Shown in pieces: positions 1-7,301 of a DNA stretch of 23,055 nucleotides. A program made the translations under genes and the position numbers. This DNA comes from an uncultured Bacteroidales bacterium (GTDB lineage: Bacteria; Bacteroidota; Bacteroidia; Bacteroidales; UBA932). The notes beneath the pieces were generated by a model. The model did no database searches. It saw only the letters and a list, made by a program, of their open reading frames with translations, and was not told where the DNA came from. Positions within the stretch are counted from its first letter, which is position 1; each line of letters starts with the position of its first letter. Location of the stretch: contig CABUIX010000036.1 of NCBI GenBank assembly GCA_902491795.1, positions 1 through 23,055 on the forward strand, read 5' to 3'.

Positions 1-820
1 CGGATATGTTGAGTTCATCCGCAATCTCCTTGTTGATCAGTCCCCTTGCCACACACGCGAGGATCTCCTTCTCTCTCGCCGACAGTTCCGCGTCCTTGTC
101 ATCTTCGGGCCCATTATCATAATGCCGGTTTTCCAGATTATGGTTCCCCTCCAGAATCCTTGCCATCGGCACAAGAATATGGTCCTCAATGCAGGTATGA
201 GAGCGGAGATCGTCCTGGAGCGCATACAGGTCCTGAAGCAGGCAGAGCCTGAGGGAATCATCGCACTCCGCAGGGAGCGACTTCATCACAATGTTCTTGA
301 GATCAGAAAGCTTCTCGTCGATGTTCGTGTGATGAGACTCAAAATAGCCTATGTTGAAATCCCCGTTCCTTCTGCCTCCGGCAAGGCCTTCGACATACGG
401 GAGCACCTCGTCTTCCTCAAAGGCGAAATGTCTTAGAATCTCGTCCCTGTAGCCGTAGAAGAAGTCCCGGACAATCTGCTGCTGAGGCCGCCTGCAGGGC
501 TCGACAAGTTTCTCTATGGAATTGGATATCGACTCTATGGCATTCCTGAGATAATAGTCGTGCGACCTGCGTACATACATGACCACATCTTCAACCCTGC
601 AGTGTCTGACTTCACGCACTGAAGGCCTGAAATCCCCCGAGGCATACACTCGGCATATCAGCACAACCGTATCGGTGTCCAGCCCGTTTTTCTGACAGAT
701 CTCGGAAACTGTCTTCTCGCCGAAACTTCCTGACACGCCGAGACGGGACAGGACAAGCAGCAGCCTGCAATTGTAGTCTGCCAGCACTGACAATTTGGTG
801 TTTCCCGTAAAAATATCCAT
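1..820 (-). CDS. Hemerythrin HHE domain protein with C-terminal LuxR-type HTH (partial, 3' end beyond window)
   Basis: At least 273 codons are visible from the ATG at 820; the window edge cuts inside the DNA-binding domain. The first ~60 residues resemble the ScdA/RIC N-terminal domain (DUF542) but lack its Cys-Cys pair. The middle has the His/Glu pattern of a di-iron hemerythrin-like HHE domain: HFAFEED, ESHHTNIDE and SHTCIEDH. The last visible part, ELSAREKEILACVARGLINK and on, is a LuxR-type HTH. Family knowledge: RIC/YtfE di-iron proteins respond to nitric oxide and repair Fe-S clusters, and hemerythrins bind oxygen or NO. Inference: a one-component regulator whose di-iron site senses NO, oxygen or iron. 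It lies 44 nt after the Cys-rich gene of the feoAB operon on the same strand, so it probably controls or responds to iron uptake. No Shine-Dalgarno sequence is seen. Domain calls are good; the ligand is unknown. Confidence 0.85.
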   Translation of the reverse strand, partial: MDIFTGNTKLSVLADYNCRLLLVLSRLGVSGSFGEKTVSEICQKNGLDTDTVVLICRVYASGDFRPSVREVRHCRVEDVVMYVRRSHDYYLRNAIESISNSIEKLVEPCRRPQQQIVRDFFYGYRDEILRHFAFEEDEVLPYVEGLAGGRRNGDFNIGYFESHHTNIDEKLSDLKNIVMKSLPAECDDSLRLCLLQDLYALQDDLRSHTCIEDHILVPMARILEGNHNLENRHYDNGPEDDKDAELSAREKEILACVARGLINKEIADELNIS

Positions 821-864
821 ATGCAACCAGTTTATGCCGGCTTTGAAGTTGCCTATGCGAATCG

Positions 865-1038
865 TCAGGAATCCTGATCCGGATTCTCCTTCCTGTCGGA
901 GCTGCAGCCGTCTCTCTTGCCGCAGGAGGCACACGAGCCGTCGCATCCGTCCTCAAGCGGATGCCTGTGGAGGTACCTCAGCGCAAAAGTCAGTGCAACA
1001 ATCACGACAACTATTATTAACAAGTCGACAATATTCAT
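865..1038 (-). CDS. FeoB-associated Cys-rich membrane protein
   Basis: This 57-residue protein has one N-terminal membrane segment (about residues 5-22, MNIVDLLIIVVVIVALTFAL) followed by a short basic stretch and a cysteine cluster at C32, C36, C39 and C45. That layout matches the small FeoB-associated Cys-rich proteins encoded next to feoB in many anaerobes; their job is unproven but is thought to be helping or regulating ferrous iron transfer at the membrane. The ATG at 1038 lies four bases after the feoAB stop codon, which fixes the start and implies co-transcription and probably coupled translation. An in-frame upstream extension to 1101 would lie inside feoAB and is not needed. The tail (residues 46-57) is charged and probably disordered. 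Confidence 0.85.
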   Translation of the reverse strand: MNIVDLLIIVVVIVALTFALRYLHRHPLEDGCDGSCASCGKRDGCSSDRKENPDQDS

Positions 1039-1042
1039 GATT

Positions 1043-3376
1043 CTAAAAGAAAATTCCTGCAACCAGATATGCCAGCAAGGCGCATACCCAGGCAACCGCA
1101 CACTGGAAAACGATCATCGCCAATGCCCATTTGCCTCCCAGTTCCCTGCGCACGGCCGCAATGGCCGCAATGCAAGGAGTATAAAGCAGGCAGAAAGCAA
1201 GCAACGGAATGGCCGTAAGCGGCGTAAGTACAGACGATACACCCAGCACCTGCAGAGTGGACACGACGCTTTCCTTTGCAAGGAATCCGCTGATCAGTGC
1301 CGTCACTATCCGCCAGTCTCCCAGTCCGAGCGGAGAGAACAACGGAGCAATCAGCCCTGCAATCGCGGCAAGCATGCTGTCCTGTCCGTCGACCAGGTTG
1401 AGCCTGAAGTCGAACGACTGAAGGAACCAAATCACGATTGAAGCCACGAAAATCACCGTGAATGCCCGCTGAAGGAAATCCTTGGTCTTGTCCCACATCA
1501 GCCTGAGAACATTTTTCAGTCCAGGCATCCTGTAGTTCGGAAGCTCCATGACAAACGGAGCCGCCTCACCACGAGAACTTGCCTTCGAAAATACAGCGAC
1601 GACAAGGCCGACAAGAATCGCCGAAAGGTACAGTATCACCAGTACAAGTCCACCATGTCCCGGGAAGAACATGCTGGTAAGAAATGCGTAAATAGGAATC
1701 TTGGCCGAACAGCTGATGAACGGGGTCAGAATCACCGTCATCTTCCTGTCACGGGCCGAAGGAAGAGTCCTGGTGGCCATTACGGCAGGCACAGTGCAGC
1801 CGAAACCGATCAACAGAGGAACGACACTGCGGCCGCTGAGACCAAGTTTTCGGAACATCTTGTCGAACACGAACGCCACCCTGGCCATATAGCCGCTGTC
1901 TTCAAGCAGCGACAGGAAGAAATACATGAGGATTATGATCGGTATGAAACTGACGACAGTCCCGACTCCCCCGAATATTCCGACACTGACAAGCGAGCGC
2001 ACGGCAGCCGATACTCCCCAACCCGCCAATGCTCTGTCGCACACTCCCGAGAGCCAGTTCATGCCGGATTCTATCCATCCCTGGGCCGGAGCGCCCAGCA
2101 CGTCAATCGAAAGCCAGATGACCAGGGAAATCACCACCACGAATATCGGAAGCGCAGTGTATTTCCCGGTCAGGACCTCGTCCATCCTGAGACTGCGACG
2201 GTATTCCTTGCTCTCATGGGGCTTGACGACGGTTCTCGCACAAAGCCTCTTTATGAACGAGAAGCGCATGTCCGCCATTGCGGCGCACCTGTCAAGGCCC
2301 CGCTCATCCTCCATCTGGCAGATGATGTGCTCTATCATTTCCTTCTCATTGCCGCTGAGATCAAGCTTCGAGAGCACATCCGCGTCACCTTCTATTATCC
2401 TGCTGGCCGCGAAGCGTATCGGCAGCCCTGCACGTTTTGCATGATCCTCCACAAGATGCATTATTCCGTGGATGCACCTGTGGACAGCACCTCCCGCGTC
2501 ATTGTTGCTGCAGAAATCCTGACGCAGGGGCTGTTCCTGGTATTTGGCAATATGCACCGCATGCTGGATCAGCTCGTCGACGCCTTCATTTTTGGCAGCC
2601 GATATCGGCACCACCGGAATGCCGAGCAGCCGCTCCATCTCGTTGACCCTGACGGACCCGCCGTTTCCTTCGACCTCATCCATCATGTTCAATGCAAGAA
2701 CCATCGGAATGTCAAGCTCCAGGAGCTGCATTGTCAAGTACAGGTTACGCTCAATGTTGCCGGCATCCACTATGTTTATGATAGCCTTTGGCTTCTCTTC
2801 AAGGATGAACTTCCTCGAGACGATTTCCTCTGCGGTATAGGGAGAAAGCGAATATATTCCAGGAAGGTCAGTCACAAGAGTATCCTGATGCCCGCGAATC
2901 ACTCCGTCCTTGCGGTCCACCGTCACACCCGGGAAATTGCCGACATGCTGGCTGGATCCGGTAAGCTGGTTGAAAAGGGTGGTTTTTCCGCAGTTCTGGT
3001 TGCCTGCAAGCGCAAAAGTCATGATTGAGCCTTTCGGCAAAGGGTTCTCGTCCTTTCGCGAATGGAAACGGCCCTCCTCTCCGAAACCGGGATGCTCAAG
3101 ATCATCATCCGTCATCTCCGCGGCATCCGAGAGGGAGTCCACCTCCCCGTCAGCGGCCGGAATCACTTCAATCCTGGCGGCGTCTGCAAGTCTGAGGGTA
3201 AGCGAATAACCATTTATCAGAAGCTCCATGGGATCGCCCATAGGAGCAAATTTCATCAGTTTGACAATCTGGCCGGGAATGACACCCATGTCGAGGAAAT
3301 GCTGGCGGAGCGCACCTTCGCCACCGACCTTGACAATCTTTGCCGATTGACCTATGCCAAGTTCTTTGAGGGTCAT
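1043..3376 (-). CDS. feoB: Ferrous iron transporter, fused FeoA-FeoB
   Basis: A 777-residue fusion. Residues 1-75 form an SH3-like FeoA domain; ~76-115 is an acidic linker; ~118-275 is the FeoB G domain with GNQNCGKT (125-132, P-loop), DLPG (170-173), NMMD (230-233) and SAAKNEG (259-265). A helical spacer follows, then the membrane part from ~405 with the family hallmarks LEDSGYMAR (491-499) and GCTVPAVMATRT (526-537). FeoB imports Fe2+ across the inner membrane using a nucleotide-regulated G domain; FeoA is its small cytosolic partner. The fused form is known in Bacteroidota such as Porphyromonas. The start is the ATG at 3376, where FeoA-like sequence begins at once (MTLKELGIGQ). It is the first gene of an operon with the Cys-rich protein and the hemerythrin-LuxR protein. 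Nothing looks broken. Confidence 0.97.
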   Translation of the reverse strand: MTLKELGIGQSAKIVKVGGEGALRQHFLDMGVIPGQIVKLMKFAPMGDPMELLINGYSLTLRLADAARIEVIPAADGEVDSLSDAAEMTDDDLEHPGFGEEGRFHSRKDENPLPKGSIMTFALAGNQNCGKTTLFNQLTGSSQHVGNFPGVTVDRKDGVIRGHQDTLVTDLPGIYSLSPYTAEEIVSRKFILEEKPKAIINIVDAGNIERNLYLTMQLLELDIPMVLALNMMDEVEGNGGSVRVNEMERLLGIPVVPISAAKNEGVDELIQHAVHIAKYQEQPLRQDFCSNNDAGGAVHRCIHGIMHLVEDHAKRAGLPIRFAASRIIEGDADVLSKLDLSGNEKEMIEHIICQMEDERGLDRCAAMADMRFSFIKRLCARTVVKPHESKEYRRSLRMDEVLTGKYTALPIFVVVISLVIWLSIDVLGAPAQGWIESGMNWLSGVCDRALAGWGVSAAVRSLVSVGIFGGVGTVVSFIPIIILMYFFLSLLEDSGYMARVAFVFDKMFRKLGLSGRSVVPLLIGFGCTVPAVMATRTLPSARDRKMTVILTPFISCSAKIPIYAFLTSMFFPGHGGLVLVILYLSAILVGLVVAVFSKASSRGEAAPFVMELPNYRMPGLKNVLRLMWDKTKDFLQRAFTVIFVASIVIWFLQSFDFRLNLVDGQDSMLAAIAGLIAPLFSPLGLGDWRIVTALISGFLAKESVVSTLQVLGVSSVLTPLTAIPLLAFCLLYTPCIAAIAAVRRELGGKWALAMIVFQCAVAWVCALLAYLVAGIFF

Positions 3377-3396
3377 TGCAGATACAATTTATCGTG

Positions 3397-3427
3397 CAAA
3401 TATCATCATTTATAAGGATTCGGTCAA
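3397..3427 (-). promoter_or_regulatory. Candidate promoter of the feoAB operon
   Basis: On the minus strand, GATATTTG (3404-3397) matches the Bacteroidota -7 box TAnnTTTG at all but the first base, and a TTG (3427-3425) lies 20 nt upstream as the -33 element. Transcription would begin near 3390, giving a leader of about 15 nt before the feoAB ATG. It is back to back with the tRNA-Leu promoter. No convincing Fur box was found. Confidence 0.55.
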
Positions 3428-3454
3428 TCGCAACAAATAATGATTTAAAAAAAT

Positions 3455-3485
3455 TTTGTGTTTTACAGAATATTGCATACATTTG
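3455..3485 (+). promoter_or_regulatory. Promoter of tRNA-Leu(GAG)
   Basis: TTTG (3455-3458), a 19-nt spacer and TACATTTG (3478-3485) match the Bacteroidota -33/-7 consensus exactly. The expected start near 3492 leaves a few bases of 5' leader before the tRNA at 3500. The same module, with identical spacing and -7 box, precedes the other tRNA-Leu in the window. Confidence 0.8.
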
Positions 3486-3499
3486 CAGTCCCAAAGTAA

Positions 3500-3587
3500 G
3501 CGGACGTGGTGAAATGGTAGACACGCTACTTTGAGGGGGTAGTGGGCATTTACGCCTGTATGAGTTCGAGTCTCATCGTCCGCACCA
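3500..3587 (+). tRNA. tRNA-Leu (anticodon GAG)
   Basis: The 7-bp acceptor stem is GCGGACG with CGTCCGC. The anticodon arm is CTACT (3526-3530), a seven-base loop with GAG at 3533-3535, then GGTAG (3538-3542). A long class II variable arm and a T arm with loop TTCGAGT follow. The length (88 nt) and long variable arm fit leucine; GAG reads CUC and CUU. The CCA end is encoded (3585-3587), unlike the second tRNA-Leu of this window. Confidence 0.96.
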
Positions 3588-3619
3588 AAGGCCAGCCATT
3601 CAAGGCTGGTCTTTTTTTT
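3588..3619 (+). terminator. Rho-independent terminator after tRNA-Leu(GAG)
   Basis: GCCAGCC (3591-3597) and GGCTGGT (3604-3610) form a stem that three further outer pairs extend, with a six-base loop, followed directly by eight T (3612-3619). It begins at the tRNA 3' end. The last T residues overlap the stop codon of the small minus-strand ORF. Confidence 0.9.
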
Positions 3620-3710
3620 ATGCCTCGTCGGTCAGGACCGATTCGCCGGTCTCAACAAGTCCGAGTTCCTGTATAAGCAGCAGAATTTCTGAATTTTTGA
3701 TCCTTTCCAT
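3618..3710 (-). CDS. Unrecognised 30-residue small protein
   Basis: From the ATG at 3710 to the TAA at 3618-3620 the frame encodes MERIKNSEILLLIQELGLVE followed by TGESVLTDEA. It is acidic, has a short amphipathic helix-like start, no cysteine, no signal peptide and no membrane segment. I do not recognise it. Its reality is supported by the sequence in front: a GGAG Shine-Dalgarno motif seven bases before the ATG, rare in this genome, and a perfect -7 box (TAGTTTTG) at the right distance. It lies alone between the WYL regulator and the oppositely directed tRNA, and its stop overlaps the T tract of the tRNA terminator. It could be a small regulatory or modified peptide, or a translated leader with no downstream gene; no function is claimed. 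Confidence 0.5.
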   Translation of the reverse strand: MERIKNSEILLLIQELGLVETGESVLTDEA

Positions 3711-3717
3711 AATGTTT

Positions 3718-3742
3718 CTCCTTTTTTGATGATGCAAAACTA
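3718..3742 (-). promoter_or_regulatory. -7 box and Shine-Dalgarno sequence of the 30-codon ORF
   Basis: TAGTTTTG (3742-3735) fits TAnnTTTG exactly. The -33 region is only T-rich, without a clean TTG. GGAG (3721-3718), inside AAAAAAGGAG, lies seven bases from the ATG at 3710. Together they predict a short leader of about 18 nt. Confidence 0.5.
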
Positions 3743-3792
3743 CTTATGGAAAGTGTAGAAAAATGGCACCGGGGAAATTTTCAGGAAAAAAA

Positions 3793-4707
3793 TCAACGCT
3801 CCTCGTCCGTATAGAACGATGCCATCTTCCTGATCCTGTCAGCCACAAGCCGGCGCAGCGGCTCCGGCGAAAGCACTTCAAGCGAATCACCGTGCGACAG
3901 AAGTTCCTGTATGAAGTCGAAAGTAGGCACAAGACAATAGGCATATACTGAAAATCTCTCATCCCGGCTCACCAATGTCTGGCTGTGGTGCAGAGGCAAG
4001 CTGTCGAAATAGCGGCTCTGACTGGCTTCAACCCTTATCATAATACGCTGAGGAGCAACGCCCTCCACCGTGTAGATGCCATAGCTGTCCCTGAAGAATT
4101 CTCCTGCATCAAATCCGGAAGGCAGGATGAACCTTTCTTCCGTTTCCTCCAGGCTCAAGATACGGTCAAGCGCGTAAGTCCGCAGGCCTTTCGGGGTCTT
4201 TCCAAGCACATACCATCTCTGTTTCGAAACCTTGACGCAATAGGGCTCGAGCAGAAAAGGCGTATGGTCCGGACGACGGAAGCTGTCGTAGACGATTCTG
4301 ACCCTGACGGAATCCTTCATCGCGTCCATGAGCGGCATAAGATATTTTTCGCCGGAAGGTATATCCTCAAAGATTATGCGCCTGCGCAGGGCCGCACTCT
4401 CCTGTATTGCGTTGCTCACCGATATTGTGCTGAGAAGCCAGTCCGCGAGTCCGCTGTCGCCACCGTTCCCTTCGTCCTCGATCTCATAGACTCCCCCGGC
4501 GGCGCGGTTGCATCTTATGCGCAGGTTGAATATCTCCTCTATCGCATCCACATGGTTGTGGAAGGTCTTGACAGGCATGGGCAGATGCTTGTCGTTTTCG
4601 GCAGCCACGGCCCAGCGGTCAAGTATCTGCTGGCGAGTCAGCCTGTAGCGGCGCACCGTGTTGATAAGCCACACATAGCGCCTGAAGAGTGTTCCCGAAT
4701 TACTCAA
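3793..4707 (-). CDS. WYL-domain transcriptional regulator
   Basis: 304 residues. Residues 5-65 contain an N-terminal helix-turn-helix region (LFRRYVWLINTVRR, then TFHNHVDAIEEIF). About 135-190 is the WYL domain, with EPYCVKVSKQRWYVLGK and TYALDRI, and ~205-300 is the C-terminal WCX-type extension. WYL proteins are ligand-responsive DNA-binding regulators; members with this layout are numerous in Bacteroidales and mostly uncharacterised. No ATG is available before residue 43, so the start is taken as TTG at 4707, which overlaps the stop of the upstream glycosyltransferase (TTGAGTAA); that favours translational coupling. It is the last gene of the rpsP operon and may act on the surface-glycan genes with it, but its target is unknown. 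Confidence 0.88.
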   Translation of the reverse strand: MSNSGTLFRRYVWLINTVRRYRLTRQQILDRWAVAAENDKHLPMPVKTFHNHVDAIEEIFNLRIRCNRAAGGVYEIEDEGNGGDSGLADWLLSTISVSNAIQESAALRRRIIFEDIPSGEKYLMPLMDAMKDSVRVRIVYDSFRRPDHTPFLLEPYCVKVSKQRWYVLGKTPKGLRTYALDRILSLEETEERFILPSGFDAGEFFRDSYGIYTVEGVAPQRIMIRVEASQSRYFDSLPLHHSQTLVSRDERFSVYAYCLVPTFDFIQELLSHGDSLEVLSPEPLRRLVADRIRKMASFYTDEER

Positions 4708-5587
4708 GAGAAAGATTTTCAGAAGTCCAAAGAAAAGCGCCCTCGGACATGGATTCCTTCCTGAGTCTTGTCAACTCGGGGTAGCGGCGCAGGAACTGCG
4801 GCAACTGCCCAAGGGGATACAAGGAAAGATTCTTCACGCTCATCGCAACAAGTTCGGCCGGCTCAAGGATGCAGCGCAGCGGCAGGCAGTTACCCGGATT
4901 GCTCAGCTTCACCACCGGGGCCACACACTTCAGGCGCATGCGCCTGTCCTTCGGGAGCACCCTGCCGGACCTGTCATGCACGGCGGCAGCCTCAGGCACC
5001 ACCCCGCACTTAAGGCCATGCCAATGCAGGCGGTCAATGAAATTGTCGTCCTCGCCATACTGCCGGAATGCCGGAGAGAAGCCTCCGACACGGCTAAGGG
5101 CCTCCCGGCTCACAAGCCAATGTGCGGCCATCACAAAGGGCACCTCAACAACGGAAGAAGAAGAAGTCTTGCCATTTGCGACAAAACTCCCGCACTTGTC
5201 GCGGAAGCGGCTGTCCATATTGCCGTCCGCGGCATTCTGCACGGGACTCAGAACCCCGAAATCGCGGCGGTGCGCGGCGACCAGCAGACCAAGCGTGTCG
5301 GTGTACACCCATGCATCCTGGTTCATCAGGTACACGAAATCATAGCCCCCCGAGACCGCCTTGCGCAGCCCGACATTATTGGCAGCCCCAAAACCCATGT
5401 TGCAGTCATTGCAGACCAGCTGCACTCCGGGGAAGCCGGAAACGACACGCTCCCTCGTCCCGTCGGAAGAGCCGTTGTCAACGACAAGCACATCAGGCTT
5501 CAGCGACGAGCACAGCAGACTGCCTATGCAGCGGTCAAGCCAGCGCATGGCGTTGTAGGTGACGACTATTGCAAGAATTCTCGGCAC
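4700..5587 (-). CDS. Family 2 glycosyltransferase (rhamnosyltransferase-like)
   Basis: 295 residues with a GT-A fold of family GT2: an N-terminal strand ILAIVVTYNAMRWL, VVDNGSSDGT (35-44) for nucleotide-sugar binding, NMGFGAANNVG (63-73), LMNQDA (87-92) in the DxD position and YGEDDNFIDRLHWHG as the acceptor/base region. This pattern is typical of WbbL-like rhamnosyl- and related transferases that build lipopolysaccharide or capsule on the cytosolic membrane face; donor and acceptor cannot be read from sequence. The start is GTG at 5587, four bases after the stop of the outer-membrane gene; no upstream ATG fits, and the family normally starts right at this strand. It overlaps the WYL gene by eight bases. 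Confidence 0.9.
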   Translation of the reverse strand: MPRILAIVVTYNAMRWLDRCIGSLLCSSLKPDVLVVDNGSSDGTRERVVSGFPGVQLVCNDCNMGFGAANNVGLRKAVSGGYDFVYLMNQDAWVYTDTLGLLVAAHRRDFGVLSPVQNAADGNMDSRFRDKCGSFVANGKTSSSSVVEVPFVMAAHWLVSREALSRVGGFSPAFRQYGEDDNFIDRLHWHGLKCGVVPEAAAVHDRSGRVLPKDRRMRLKCVAPVVKLSNPGNCLPLRCILEPAELVAMSVKNLSLYPLGQLPQFLRRYPELTRLRKESMSEGAFLWTSENLSLE

Positions 5588-5591
5588 CGGT

Positions 5592-6299
5592 TCAGAGTTT
5601 CATCAATATTCCGAGAGTAACCGAATGTGCCTCAGGCCCGTTCCTGAGATTGAAGAGAGGCGAAAGGCCATATTCCACATACACCCCGAAACCGTCATAG
5701 GTAAGGTTGGCACTGACGCCGGTCTGGATACTGTTCAGCCCGCCTATCGGATTCCTGCTGACGGGCTTCTTGTATTTGGTGTATGCATTCACAAGATAAT
5801 TCACATAACCGCCGACCTCCAGCTGCACTTTCCTGTCCAGCCAGAAGGCGAGGGACACGGGTATGCCCACATAGCACGCAGTCAACTTTGACTTGCGGAT
5901 ATATCCATCAAGCGCATAGGGCATAAGCACCCTGTCACCTGACATGTAAAGGCTTATGTTGTCCGCAAAGACATAATTGTTGCACACCGCCTGGAGTCCT
6001 GCAGAGAGGAATATGTTCCTGGAACGGTCAAGATATGCGCCAATTTTCATGAACTCAACCGCCACACCGGCAGATCTCATGGGAGCGATCTCCAGGAATC
6101 CGTCCATGGACGACGGGTACGCGCGGTAGTCACAATCCGTCAGGACATTCATGCCGAGACGCAGGCTGCCTATCGGCGAAAAGGATATGTCATTGCTCCC
6201 CTTGCCGCAGTCATCATCACACGAGAAGGCGCCGCAGACGGCTGACGGGATACAGAATGCCAGCGCTGCTCCCAAAAATAATCTTGAAAACCGGTTCAT
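5592..6299 (-). CDS. Putative outer-membrane beta-barrel protein
   Basis: 235 residues beginning with a signal peptide (MNRFSRLFLGAALAFCIPSA, probable cleavage just after the VCGA region). The mature part alternates polar and aromatic/hydrophobic residues in strand-length segments, for example GVAVEFMKIGAYLDR, FLSAGLQAVCNNYVF, VQLEVGGYVNYLVNAYTKY and FGVYVEYGLSPLFNL, and it ends in a short strand, SVTLGILMKL, as Bacteroidota barrels of the PorT/OmpW-like size class do. It is too short for a TonB-dependent receptor. Function is not identifiable. It lies between two glycosyltransferase genes with a 26-base gap upstream that contains a perfect palindrome, so it is probably co-expressed with surface-glycan assembly. 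Confidence 0.7.
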   Translation of the reverse strand: MNRFSRLFLGAALAFCIPSAVCGAFSCDDDCGKGSNDISFSPIGSLRLGMNVLTDCDYRAYPSSMDGFLEIAPMRSAGVAVEFMKIGAYLDRSRNIFLSAGLQAVCNNYVFADNISLYMSGDRVLMPYALDGYIRKSKLTACYVGIPVSLAFWLDRKVQLEVGGYVNYLVNAYTKYKKPVSRNPIGGLNSIQTGVSANLTYDGFGVYVEYGLSPLFNLRNGPEAHSVTLGILMKL

Positions 6300-6309
6300 G
6301 ACTGTTGTT

Positions 6310-6325
6310 CTTTACCCCGGTAAAG
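6310..6325. repeat. Perfect palindrome before the outer-membrane gene
   Basis: CTTTACC (6310-6316) and GGTAAAG (6319-6325) are exact inverted arms separated by two bases. It fills the short gap between a glycosyltransferase stop (6326-6328) and the outer-membrane ATG (6299). It could be a regulator operator or, in RNA, a six-pair hairpin with a four-base loop ten bases from the start codon. TAACTTTA (6328-6321), a near -7 box, overlaps it. Confidence 0.45.
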
Positions 6326-7300
6326 TTAGGATTTTTTTCGCGAGTTTTCCACAAAAAGCTGCTTTGGAGTCTTTCCGGAAAAAATAGCCGAACGTATTGC
6401 CATGAAGGTCTGCAGCTTCACGAGGTTTTCGTCACTACGGTCAATGCAGAACCGTACCCTGGCCTTGAGGGCCTTTGCACTCTCCGACAGCCATACCGGG
6501 ACGGCGAGAAGGAAATACTTAAGAGCGGATCCCCCGCTGAAGAAAATCAGCGAGCCTCTCACGGCAGCAGGCCTTACAGCGACGGACATGCGTGATGCTG
6601 TCGCCTTCCACTTGTGAACCACTTCCGCTCCCCTGTCCACATATACCCCATAGCCCCTTCTGCGGGCCAGGCAGGAAAGCGCAATGTCCTCCGGGGTGAA
6701 GAAATACCTTTCGTCGAACCATCCCAGTTCCCTGAACACATCCGTCTTTATGAGGAAGGCCGCTCCCGAGATGTTGGAGGTCTCAAAGACCTCTCCGAAC
6801 ACCGGCCGCTTCCCGACGGTATCATCCTTAGGTTCACTGTGAAGGTGCCACTGCTGCAGCACATAATATATCGGAGGGTACGGAGGACGGCCGCAAAGCT
6901 GCAGGCTCCCGTCCGCATTGAGAAGCCGCGGAGTCACGATGGCAGCCGTATCCGGCAAGTTCCCGAAATCGGCAGCAAGCCTGCCGATGACATCGGAGTG
7001 AATCTCAGTGTCGTCATTGAGGACAAAGCAGAAACGGCCGCGCGCAAGTTTCAGTGCGAGATTGTTGTTTTCAGAGAATCCTCTGGTCTCGTTGCTTTCA
7101 ACAAAGCGCACCTCAGGAAAATCATGCCTGACCCTGGAGAAGCTCTCCGCCGGAAACAGATAGGCTACCACAAGAATTTCGTGACTGATCCTGCAGTGTT
7201 GTTCTATGCTGCGCAGGCAGGGATACAGATTGTCCGGCCTGTTCATGCAGACAATCACGATGCTCACTTCGGGGCCATATGTTTCCGTATGCGAATCCAT
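6326..7300 (-). CDS. Family 2 glycosyltransferase
   Basis: 324 residues from the ATG at 7300. GT2 features are VSIVIVCMNRPDNLYPCLRS (12-31), a conserved ENNNLALKLARG segment (77-88), LNDDTE (94-99) as the DxD motif, FDERYFFTPEDIALSCLARR as the acceptor/catalytic region and GAEVVHKW near the end of the domain. A hydrophobic segment near residues 255-280 may anchor it to the membrane. It probably adds a sugar to a lipid-linked surface glycan; the sugar is unknown. An in-frame start 13 codons earlier would overlap rimM by 38 bases; ATG 7300 gives TGA-A-ATG after the rimM stop, typical of this operon, and is preferred. It is the third gene of the rpsP operon. Confidence 0.9.
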   Translation of the reverse strand: MDSHTETYGPEVSIVIVCMNRPDNLYPCLRSIEQHCRISHEILVVAYLFPAESFSRVRHDFPEVRFVESNETRGFSENNNLALKLARGRFCFVLNDDTEIHSDVIGRLAADFGNLPDTAAIVTPRLLNADGSLQLCGRPPYPPIYYVLQQWHLHSEPKDDTVGKRPVFGEVFETSNISGAAFLIKTDVFRELGWFDERYFFTPEDIALSCLARRRGYGVYVDRGAEVVHKWKATASRMSVAVRPAAVRGSLIFFSGGSALKYFLLAVPVWLSESAKALKARVRFCIDRSDENLVKLQTFMAIRSAIFSGKTPKQLFVENSRKKS

Positions 7301-7301
7301 T

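Noticed and set aside
122..436. 104-codon plus-strand frame near the window start
   Set aside because: The minus-strand frame encodes HHE and LuxR motifs through this region; the plus frame has no family resemblance.
612..956. Longer minus-strand frame crossing the gap before the hemerythrin gene
   Set aside because: It is out of frame with both neighbours, and the Cys-rich protein ending at 865 explains its first third.
1655..3028. 457-codon plus-strand open frame
   Set aside because: It lies fully antisense to feoAB, whose domains and motifs are unambiguous; the translation has no recognisable features and reflects the high GC at third codon positions.
3430..3448. Possible Fur box between the feoAB and tRNA promoters
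   Set aside because: AATAATGATTTA matches only one half of the Fur consensus in an AT-rich stretch; no symmetric second half is present.
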